Part shown: positions 26,789 through 34,157 of the stretch, one piece after another
Position numbering within the stretch: the stretch's first letter is position 1
Layout: each line of letters begins with the position of its first letter
Source of the DNA: Actinomadura rupiterrae
GTDB taxonomy: Bacteria > Actinomycetota > Actinomycetes > Streptosporangiales > Streptosporangiaceae
Length of the DNA stretch: 64,000 bases
Direction of reading: 5' to 3'
NCBI RefSeq assembly: GCF_024172125.1
Contig: NZ_JAMZEA010000008.1
Location: 124,001 to 188,000 of the forward strand
Translations under genes and position numbers: made by a program
The notes under the pieces: model-generated
What the model saw: only the letters and a program-made list of their open reading frames with translations
What the model was told of the DNA's origin: nothing
Databases searched by the model: none

Positions 26789-28326
26789 CGACCGTGCTGA
26801 ACCCCGACACCCCACCCGAAGACCCCCTCATCGCGCCCGTCACCTCGCCTGGAGAGCCCCTCATCACTGCCGACGCCTCGTCCGGAGACGCCCTCATCGC
26901 CGCCGACGCCTCGTCCGGAGAACCCCTCACCGCCGCCGAGACCCTCGTCCAGGACGAGACCGCAGTTCAGGACGAGGCCGAGACCGGCGGCGATGAGCCG
27001 CGGGCGCGCGGGGTGTGGAGCGGGCGGCTGCTGGTGCCGACGCTCGGCATCGTGCTCGTCGTGACGCTGCTGGCGTTCGAGGCGATGGCGGTCGGGACGG
27101 TCATGCCGCTGACCGCCCGCGACCTGCACGGGCTCTCGCTCTACGGGTGGGGGTTCAGCGCGACGCTGATCGCGAGCCTGCTGACCACCGTGCTGTCCGG
27201 CGGCTGGGTGGACCGTTCCGGCCCGGGCCGTCCGCTGCTGACCGGGCTGGGAGTGTTCGTCGCGGGCCTGGCGGCGGCCGGGGCCGCGCCGACCATGTGG
27301 ATCTTCATCGGCGCGCGCACCCTGCAGGGCCTCGGCTCCGGTGTCGCGCTGGTCGCGGTGTACGTGCTGATCGCCCGGGTCTACCCCGAGGAGCTGCGGC
27401 CGCGGGTGTTCGCCGCGCTGTCGGCGGCGTGGGTGCTGCCGTCGCTGATCGGCCCGGCGATCGGCGGGCTCGTCGCGCAGCACGCGGGCTGGCGCTGGGT
27501 GTTCCTCGGGCTGATCCCGCTGGTCGCCCCGGCGGCGGCGCTGCTGGTGCCCGCGCTGCGGGACATGCGTCCGGCCGAGCGGCCCGCGGCGCGTCCCAAG
27601 GCGGTCCGGTACGTCGCGGCGGTCGCCGTCGCGGGCGCCGCGGGCGTGCTGCTGTACGGCCTCCAGCACCCCGGGATCGTGATGGCCGTCGGCGTGGCGG
27701 CCGGGCTGGCCGGGCTGGCTTTCGGGCTGCCGAAAATGCTCCCCGCCGGGACGATGCGGTTCCGGCGCGGGCTGCCGAGCGCCGTCCTGGTCCGCGGCAT
27801 GCTGTCCGGCGCGTTCTTCGGGATGGACGTGTTCATCCCGCTCGCGCTGACCAGCCTGCACAAGTTCAGCGCCGCCGAGGCCGGTGTCGTGCTGACCCTC
27901 GGCGGGCTCGGCTGGTCGGCGGCGTCGCAGATCCAGGGCCGGTCCAAGCGGTCCCGGCAGTTCTTCATCCGGCTCGGCGCGGTGCTGGTCACCGCGGGGA
28001 TCGCGACCGCGGCCGTCGCCGTCCAGCTGAACGGCTGGGCCGCCGCGCCCGCCTGGATCCTGGGCGGCGCGGGCATGGGCTTCGCGATCAGCAGCGTCAG
28101 CGTCCTGGTGCTGAACGGCTCGCCCGAGGCGGAGCAGGGCGTCAACTCGGCCTCCCTGCAGATCGCCGACAACCTCGGCTCCTCGCTGTTCGTCGGCGCG
28201 TCCGGCGCGCTGGTCGCCGCCCTCGGCACCGACCACCTCGGCACCGGTCTCGCCGTCGCGGGCGTCCTGCTCACGGCCCTCGCCGCCGTCGGCGTCCTCG
28301 CCTCCACCCGCCTCACCACTCCCTGA
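26785..28326 (+). CDS. MFS transporter with repetitive N-terminal tail
   Basis: 513 residues, about 12-14 helices. Drug:H+ antiporter-type features are visible: ARDLHGLSLYGWGFSATLIASLL, GGWVDRSGPGRPLLTG (loop 2-3 motif A relative), LQGLGSGVALVAVYVLIARVYPEELRPRVFA and AWVLPSLIGPAIGG (motif C). The first ~70 residues are a cytoplasmic acidic tail containing three to four 11-residue repeats (PLIAADASSGE), encoded by a 33-bp tandem repeat at 26824-26940. Coupled to the SDR gene, it probably exports a compound the SDR makes or detoxifies (inference). Confidence 0.93.
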   Translation: MTTVLNPDTPPEDPLIAPVTSPGEPLITADASSGDALIAADASSGEPLTAAETLVQDETAVQDEAETGGDEPRARGVWSGRLLVPTLGIVLVVTLLAFEAMAVGTVMPLTARDLHGLSLYGWGFSATLIASLLTTVLSGGWVDRSGPGRPLLTGLGVFVAGLAAAGAAPTMWIFIGARTLQGLGSGVALVAVYVLIARVYPEELRPRVFAALSAAWVLPSLIGPAIGGLVAQHAGWRWVFLGLIPLVAPAAALLVPALRDMRPAERPAARPKAVRYVAAVAVAGAAGVLLYGLQHPGIVMAVGVAAGLAGLAFGLPKMLPAGTMRFRRGLPSAVLVRGMLSGAFFGMDVFIPLALTSLHKFSAAEAGVVLTLGGLGWSAASQIQGRSKRSRQFFIRLGAVLVTAGIATAAVAVQLNGWAAAPAWILGGAGMGFAISSVSVLVLNGSPEAEQGVNSASLQIADNLGSSLFVGASGALVAALGTDHLGTGLAVAGVLLTALAAVGVLASTRLTTP

Positions 28327-28432
28327 CCGACCCGTCCACGCCTCGCGGCTCTTGAGCGGCCCGGCTCTCGCGGGCCGGATCCGTCCGTCCCTTCTTCCGA
28401 CCCCGCTGCCGGGGCCGAGTCTGGAGTTCGTC

Positions 28433-29455
28433 ATGACCGAAACCCTCGATTTCGTCCTCCCGGCCGAGCTGGAAGCGCACGAGCCGCCCGAGGCGCGCGG
28501 CCGGACGCGGGACGGCGTCCGGCTGCTGGTCGGACGGTCCGCATCCGGGGAGGTGAGCCACCACGAGTTCCGCGACCTGCCCGATCTGCTGCGGCCCGGG
28601 GACCTGCTTGTGGTCAACACGTCCGCGACGCTGCCCGCCGCCGTCCGGCTGGACCGGCTCGCCGTGCACTTCTCCACGCCCGTCCCGGGCGGCGGCGGCG
28701 AGGACCGGGACTGGCTGGTCGAGCTGCGGCGCCGGTCCGGCAAGGGCAGCCTCCCGTACGACGGCGGCTCGCCCGGCGAGTGGATCCCGATGCCGGACGG
28801 CGCGACCCTGACCCTCGTCCGGCGGCACACCGAGCGGCTGTGGCACGCGCGGCTCAGCGTCCCCGTCGTCCCCTACCTGCGGCGGAACGGCGTGCCGATC
28901 AGGTACGGGTACGTCCGGCGGGACTGGCCGACCGCCGCCTACCAGACCGCGTTCGCCTTCGACCGGGACGACGGCGGCGCGGAGATGCCGAGCGCGGCCC
29001 GCCCGTTCACGCCCGAGCTGGTCACCGGGCTGGTCTCGCGCGGCGTCCTGGTCGCGCCGCTGACCCTGCACACCGGCGTCGCGTCGCCCGAGGCGCACGA
29101 GCCGCCCTACGCCGAGCGGTACCGCGTCCCGGAGCGGACGTGGGAGCTGGTCCGGCACGTCCGCGAGCACGGCGGACGCGTCGTCGCCGTCGGCACCACG
29201 GTCGTCCGCGCCCTGGAGACCGTCGCGGCGGGCGGTCCGCTCTCCGGCTGGACCGAGCACGTGGTCACCCCCGAGCGCGGCGTCGCGGCCGTGGACGGCC
29301 TGCTCACGGGCCTGCACGAGCCCAGGTCGTCCCACCTGATGATGCTGACCGCGATCGCCGGCCGGCCGCTGCTCTCCGCCCTCTACGCCGCCGCCCTGGA
29401 CGAGCGCTACCTCTGGCACGAGTTCGGGGACCTCAACCTGATTCTGGCCGATTAG
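28433..29455 (+). CDS. queA: QueA-like S-adenosylmethionine:tRNA ribosyltransferase-isomerase
   Basis: 340 residues from the ATG at 28433. The QueA fold is evident: DFVLPAELEAHEPPEARG in place of the usual LP..LIA..P, GVRLLVG, FRDLPDLLRPGDLLVVNTSATLPA, GYVRRDWPTAAYQTAFA, FTPELVTGL, LHTGVAS, RVVAVGTTVVRALE and HEPRSSHLMMLTA. It is divergent at the N-terminal substrate motifs. QueA transfers ribose from SAM to 7-aminomethyl-7-deazaguanine in tRNA, but no tgt, queC-F or other queuosine gene is present in the window. A related deazapurine reaction is possible. Confidence 0.85.
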   Translation: MTETLDFVLPAELEAHEPPEARGRTRDGVRLLVGRSASGEVSHHEFRDLPDLLRPGDLLVVNTSATLPAAVRLDRLAVHFSTPVPGGGGEDRDWLVELRRRSGKGSLPYDGGSPGEWIPMPDGATLTLVRRHTERLWHARLSVPVVPYLRRNGVPIRYGYVRRDWPTAAYQTAFAFDRDDGGAEMPSAARPFTPELVTGLVSRGVLVAPLTLHTGVASPEAHEPPYAERYRVPERTWELVRHVREHGGRVVAVGTTVVRALETVAAGGPLSGWTEHVVTPERGVAAVDGLLTGLHEPRSSHLMMLTAIAGRPLLSALYAAALDERYLWHEFGDLNLILAD

Positions 29456-29579
29456 GACGGATCGGCCCGTCCTGGTCTACGGGCGCATGAACCCCCGATG
29501 GGACGCGCTGAACGCTCGGCGTCCGCATGGTGGACGTCACAGACGCGGTCCCGGCGCGGCCGGTACCGTGGTGAGCAGC

Positions 29580-30785
29580 ATGGACGGCACAGCACAGCGC
29601 ACGCTGCTCATCACGCTCACCGGCCGCGACCGCCCAGGGGTCACGTCGCGGCTCTTCGGCACCCTGTCCGAATTCCCGGTAACGGTCGCCGACGTGGAGC
29701 AGGTCGTGATCCGCGGCCGGCTCGTCCTCGGCGTCCTGGTCGCCTACGCGGACGGCGCCGACATCGGACGGGTCTGGACGGCCGCCGAGCGCGTCGCCAC
29801 CGACCTGGACATGGAGATCGAGCTGTCCACCGGGCGCGACCGGGCCGTCCCGCGGCGCCGGGGGCGGCTGCACGTGACCGTGCTGGGCGCGCCGCTGCTG
29901 CCCGCCGCGATGGCCGGGATCGCCGGCCAGATCGCGGCGAACGGCGCGAACATCGACCGCATCGAGCGGCTCGCGAGCTACCCCGTCACCTGCATCGAGC
30001 TGGACGTCTCGGGCGCGGACGCGGCCGGCCTGCGCGCCGCGCTGGCCCGCGAGGCCGCCGAGCGGCAGGTCGACGTGGCCGTCCAGCCGGGCGGGCTGCA
30101 CCGCCGGGCGAAGCGGCTGATCGTGATGGACGTCGACTCCACCCTGATCCAGGGCGAGGTGATCGAGCTGCTCGCCGAGCAGGCGGGCTGCCTGCCCGAG
30201 GTCGCCAAGGTCACCGAGGCCGCGATGCGCGGCGAGCTGGACTTCGAGGGCTCGCTGCGGGAGCGGGTCGCATTGCTCGCCGGGCTGGACGCGGGCGCGC
30301 TGGAGGTCGTCCGCGACCGGATCGAGCTGGCCGCCGGGGCGCGCACGATGGTCCGCACGCTGAAGCGGCTGGACTACAAGTTCGCGATCGTGTCCGGCGG
30401 GTTCACGCAGATCACGGACGCGCTGGTGAGCGACCTCGGGATCGACTACTCGGCCGCCAACACCCTGGAGGTCGAGGGCGGACGGCTCACCGGACGCGTC
30501 GTCGGCCCGGTGATCGACCGGGCGGGCAAGGCGTCCGCCCTGGAACGCTTCGCCCGCGAGGCGGGCATCCCGGTCAGCCAGACCGTCGCGATCGGCGACG
30601 GCGCGAACGACCTGGACATGCTCCAGGCCGCCGGGCTCGGGATCGCCTACAACGCCAAGCCGGTCGTCCGGCAGGCCGCCGACACCGCCGTGAACGTCCC
30701 CTACCTGGACACCATCCTGTTCCTGATGGGCATCTCCCGCGAGGAGATCGAGGCGGCCGACGCCGCCGACCCCTCCATCGCCTGA
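29580..30785 (+). CDS. serB: Phosphoserine phosphatase with tandem ACT domains
   Basis: 401 residues from the ATG at 29580. The N-terminal ~175 residues contain two ACT-like domains (LLITLTGRDRPGVTSRLFGTL and LHVTVLGAPLLPAAMAGIAGQIA). The HAD phosphatase follows: MDVDSTLIQGEVIELLA (nucleophile Asp), KFAIVSGGFTQ, and IGDGANDLDML. It makes serine from phosphoserine, with ACT domains for serine feedback. This matches mycobacterial SerB2. The sequence after its stop codon is a degenerate 14-16 bp repeat. Confidence 0.95.
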   Translation: MDGTAQRTLLITLTGRDRPGVTSRLFGTLSEFPVTVADVEQVVIRGRLVLGVLVAYADGADIGRVWTAAERVATDLDMEIELSTGRDRAVPRRRGRLHVTVLGAPLLPAAMAGIAGQIAANGANIDRIERLASYPVTCIELDVSGADAAGLRAALAREAAERQVDVAVQPGGLHRRAKRLIVMDVDSTLIQGEVIELLAEQAGCLPEVAKVTEAAMRGELDFEGSLRERVALLAGLDAGALEVVRDRIELAAGARTMVRTLKRLDYKFAIVSGGFTQITDALVSDLGIDYSAANTLEVEGGRLTGRVVGPVIDRAGKASALERFAREAGIPVSQTVAIGDGANDLDMLQAAGLGIAYNAKPVVRQAADTAVNVPYLDTILFLMGISREEIEAADAADPSIA

Positions 30786-31014
30786 CCCCAGCCGCCCCGC
30801 CCCAGCGCCTGCCTTCGCAGCGCCTGACCTTGGCCGCCTGCCCTCAGCGCCTGACCTCGCTGCGCTTGGCCTCGCGCCGCTTCCCGGCGGGGCTCGCTCC
30901 CGCGTTCGCGGAAACGGACACCGGTGACGCAGGTGACGTGCGGGCATAGTGATCACCGGGGCCGGGACGGGGTATACCCCAGCGGTCCGGAGTGAGCGGG
31001 GAGGCGAGGCCAGG
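30786..31014. other. Repeat-rich gap and promoter of the FUSC gene
   Basis: 229 bp. From the serB stop to about 30885, a degenerate unit near CAGCGCCTGACCTT is repeated five or six times. At 30970-30985 the sequence GGGGTATACCCC contains a TATACC -10-like element, about 35 bp upstream of the chosen GTG of the next gene. Confidence 0.5.
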
Positions 31015-33369
31015 GTGCTGGAGCGGGTGCGGCAGTCGTTCGCCTACGTCGAGGGCGAGCCGACGCCCTTCTTCGGGCTCTCGGCGGCTCTCGCGATCGC
31101 CCTGCCGCTGATCGTCGGCGCGCTGACCGGGCACGCCGGCCCGGGCTCGGTGATCTCGCTCGGCGCGTACCTGGTCGCCCAGCGCGCGCCCGAGGGGCCG
31201 TACGGCGCGCGGGCCCGCGACCTCGGCAGCGCAGTGCTGATCGTGGCGCTCGGCGCGACCGTCGGCGGCCTGCTCAGCGGGCACACCTGGATCGCCGTCG
31301 CGGCCGTCCCGCCGATCGTGGCGATCGGCTCGGCGGTCAACTGGATCGGCTCCACGGCGGGGATGGCGGTGCTGATGACCGCGATCCGGCCGCACCCCCA
31401 CGACCTGGTCTCCATGGGCACGCTGGAGCTGCTGGGCGGCCTCCTGTTCTGCGTGCTGGTGCTCGCGCCGTGGCCCGCACGGCGGCTGCGCCCGCTCCAG
31501 GAGGCCCTGGCGGACGCGGCGGACGAGGTCGCCGGCGCGCTCGACGCGGTCGCGCAGGAGATCGGCGGCCAGGACCCCGCCGCCCTCAACGCCGTCCACA
31601 TCACGAACCCGGACCTCGCCGAGGTCGTGCACACCGTCGACTGGGACGCGCAGCGCCGCGCCGCGGCCGAGGCGCTGACCGAGGCGCGCGAGACCTACGC
31701 CCAGTACCGGACGGCCCGCAGCAAGGTCGAGCCGACGCGTCCGGAGCGGCTGATCGACGCGCTGTCCCGTATCCTGCACGAGACGGTCGCGCTGCGCGCC
31801 CTGGTCGAGGCCGAGCGCCGCCGCCCGCCGGACCGCAACCGCGAGTGGGAGCTGGAGGCGCACGTCGCCATCGCCGCGCTCGCCTCCCGGCTGCGGCTGC
31901 TGTCCGGCGCGATCCGCACCGCCGGGGAGTCCCCGCTGGGCGCGCCGCTCGGCGACATGGACTCGGCCGCGATCCGGCGGCTGGCCCGGCAGAGCGACAA
32001 GATCCGCCGCGCCGGCCTCGCCGGGGACGAGGACCTGGTCGCGGTCGCGCTGATCAGCCAGATCCGGCGCGCGATCGACCGGATCGCGGGCGGCGTGGAC
32101 TCCGCGCGGCGGCTGGTCAAGGGCGGCCTGCGGCTCGGGGTCGGCCCGCCGAAGCTCCCGACGCCGCATCCGATGTCCACCTGGGAGCGGGTGGTCCGGG
32201 CCGTCCGGACGCGGTCGCCGACGTTCCGGCTGGCGATGCGGGTCTACGTCACGGCCGTGGTGGCGATGTCGATCTCCGCCGCGTTCGACATGCCGCACGG
32301 GCAGTGGATGGTCATCACCGCGATGCTCAGCCTGCGCGGCACCTACGGCGAGACGATCGACCGCATCCTGGAGCGCATCGGCGGCACCGCGGTCGGCTCG
32401 GTGATCGCGGCGGTGCTGCTCGCGCTCGCGCCCGGCCAGATCGCCGCCGCGCTGATCCTGTTCGTGTTCGCCGTGGCCGGGTTCACCATGCGCCCGGTCA
32501 ACATCACCTACTGGTTCCTGTTCGGTACGCCGCTGGCGATGATGACGCTGGACTTCTCCACGCCGTCCGACTGGACGGCCGCCGGGGAGCGGATCGTCCT
32601 CACCCTGCTCGGCGGGGCGCTGGCCCTGCTCGCGATCCGGCTGCTGTGGCCGGCCGGGCACGTCGAGCGGCTGCCCGGCCAGCTGCGCCGCCTGCTGACC
32701 GCGCACGCCGAGCTGGTCCGGGTCGCCGCCGAGGTCGTCCAGGGCGAGCGCGAGCAGCTGCCGTACGAGATGATCGTCAGCGCCGAGCGGAGCGCCGAGA
32801 CCGTCGCCGAGGCGCGCACCAGCCTCGGCCACGAGCGCGTCCCGGACGACCTGCGCGCGCAGGACCTCGGCCAGGCGGTCGACTCCGCGCACCGGCTCCG
32901 CGACCACCTGATCACGATCGCGCGGATGACCCGCGAGGACGAGTCGGTCGACTCCGGGCCCGTCCCGGAGATCCTGGACCGCGTCGCCGACCTGCTGGAG
33001 GAGGCGGCCGAGGTGCTGTCCGAGCCGGTCTCCAGCCTGGGCGCCGCCGAGGGCCCGTCGGTCGAGGACCGGCTCGAAGAGGAGTTCGCCGACCTGGACG
33101 AGCACCTGTCGTCGATCGCCCGCAGCCGCCGGGACGAGGTCGAGGGCGGCGTCGACCACGACGAGTACACCCCGCTCCGGCACGCCCTGCTCCAGGTGTC
33201 CGGCACCCGCTACGCGCTGCGCTCGCTGCGCCGCGACACCGACATGCTGATCAGCGGCTCGCTCAAGGCCGCGCTGCAGGACGTCCCGCCCCCCGAGATC
33301 CCCGAGCCCCCGCGCGCGCCGAAGGACATCCCCTACACCCCCATCAACCTGCCGCCCCCACCTCTCTGA
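31015..33369 (+). CDS. FUSC-family membrane protein
   Basis: 784 residues from the GTG at 31015, which has GGGGAGG upstream and lies after a likely -10; an upstream in-frame GTG at 30949 is weaker. There are two membrane blocks (about 20-150 and 405-535), each with five to six helices, the second with the FUSC signature MPHGQWMVITAMLSLRGTYGETIDRILERIGGT. Two long cytoplasmic helical domains (150-400, 540-784) are rich in Arg/Glu. Related to aromatic-acid exporters; a role in efflux of aryl compounds or siderophore-like molecules is only inferred. Confidence 0.9.
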   Translation: MLERVRQSFAYVEGEPTPFFGLSAALAIALPLIVGALTGHAGPGSVISLGAYLVAQRAPEGPYGARARDLGSAVLIVALGATVGGLLSGHTWIAVAAVPPIVAIGSAVNWIGSTAGMAVLMTAIRPHPHDLVSMGTLELLGGLLFCVLVLAPWPARRLRPLQEALADAADEVAGALDAVAQEIGGQDPAALNAVHITNPDLAEVVHTVDWDAQRRAAAEALTEARETYAQYRTARSKVEPTRPERLIDALSRILHETVALRALVEAERRRPPDRNREWELEAHVAIAALASRLRLLSGAIRTAGESPLGAPLGDMDSAAIRRLARQSDKIRRAGLAGDEDLVAVALISQIRRAIDRIAGGVDSARRLVKGGLRLGVGPPKLPTPHPMSTWERVVRAVRTRSPTFRLAMRVYVTAVVAMSISAAFDMPHGQWMVITAMLSLRGTYGETIDRILERIGGTAVGSVIAAVLLALAPGQIAAALILFVFAVAGFTMRPVNITYWFLFGTPLAMMTLDFSTPSDWTAAGERIVLTLLGGALALLAIRLLWPAGHVERLPGQLRRLLTAHAELVRVAAEVVQGEREQLPYEMIVSAERSAETVAEARTSLGHERVPDDLRAQDLGQAVDSAHRLRDHLITIARMTREDESVDSGPVPEILDRVADLLEEAAEVLSEPVSSLGAAEGPSVEDRLEEEFADLDEHLSSIARSRRDEVEGGVDHDEYTPLRHALLQVSGTRYALRSLRRDTDMLISGSLKAALQDVPPPEIPEPPRAPKDIPYTPINLPPPPL

Positions 33370-33386
33370 CCGGGCAGCCCGGGGGT

Positions 33387-33875
33387 TCAGCTCTTGGGGT
33401 CGTGGTAGGCGACGAGGTCGCCGATGCCCGGGCGGACGGCGCTCCAGGCGTCCGGCACGGCGATGATCGCGAGAGCGCAGGTCGGGAAGCCGGGCGGCGC
33501 GGCGTTCGGCACCAGGTCGTGGACGAGCTGGTGCACCGACGGGTTGTGCCCGACGAGCAGCACCGCCGCGACCTCGTCCCCGACCTCCCGGACGAGCCCG
33601 AGCAGTTCCTCGGCGTCGTTGCCGTAGATCAGCGGCTCGTACCGGACGGCGGTGTCGAGCCCCAGCTCGGCGACCGTCTGCCGGGTGCGGACGGCGGGCG
33701 AGCAGAGCACGAGGCCGGGCAGGTCGTCCTGGCCGGGCGCGTGGCCGTGGGTGCGCAGCCAGTCCCCGGCGGCGGCCGCGTCCCGCCGTCCGCGGGCGGT
33801 GAGCTCGCGGTCGGCGTCGGCCTTCCCGAACCCGTCCTCGGCCTTGGCGTGCCGCAGCACGATCAGAGTCGGCAT
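33387..33875 (-). CDS. sixA: SixA-type phosphohistidine phosphatase
   Basis: 162 residues of the histidine phosphatase superfamily: LIVLRHAKAE with the catalytic RHA, ELTARGRRDAAAAGDWL, VLCSPAVRTRQTV with the conserved Arg, and LLVGHNPSVHQLV with the second catalytic His. It hydrolyses phosphohistidine on signalling proteins. It converges with the FUSC gene and probably shares a transcript with the small membrane gene 10 bp upstream. Confidence 0.93.
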   Translation of the reverse strand: MPTLIVLRHAKAEDGFGKADADRELTARGRRDAAAAGDWLRTHGHAPGQDDLPGLVLCSPAVRTRQTVAELGLDTAVRYEPLIYGNDAEELLGLVREVGDEVAAVLLVGHNPSVHQLVHDLVPNAAPPGFPTCALAIIAVPDAWSAVRPGIGDLVAYHDPKS

Positions 33876-33885
33876 GCCCGGCAGC

Positions 33886-33999
33886 CTACGGGGCGGCCAG
33901 GTAGGCGATGAGGAACAGGACGCCGATGATGGCCAGCATTCCGGCGAGGACGAGGGCGAACCCCTTCGGGCCGGACAGGGTGGACTTCTCGCCGCTCAA
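33886..33999 (-). CDS. 37-residue single-helix membrane protein
   Basis: A very small gene starting at TTG 33999, preceded by GGGAGGCG at good spacing. Its product has a polar start (SGEKSTLSGPKG) and one hydrophobic helix (FALVLAGMLAIIGVLFLIAY). A longer open frame reaches 34083, but that part has no membrane or coding character. The 10-bp spacing to sixA suggests cotranscription. Function unknown. Confidence 0.62.
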   Translation of the reverse strand: MSGEKSTLSGPKGFALVLAGMLAIIGVLFLIAYLAAP

Positions 34000-34084
34000 G
34001 GCCGCGCCTCCCGCATGTCGTGGTGTGTCGTACAAGCGTACGGCCGCCCCCGCATGCCCCGTATCCAGGGCCACCGCACGCACG

Positions 34085-34119
34085 CGCGCCCCCGTCCGGA
34101 CGGGCCGGGCGGGGGCGCG
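34085..34119. terminator. Hairpin terminator of hppA
   Basis: CGCGCCCCCG pairs perfectly with CGGGGGCGCG (10 bp) around a 15-base GC-rich loop that can fold further. It lies 38 bp after the hppA stop on the minus strand. No T-tail. Confidence 0.65.
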
Positions 34120-34157
34120 TTGCTCGGGACGCCGTCAGGGGCGTCGCGGGCGGGGCC

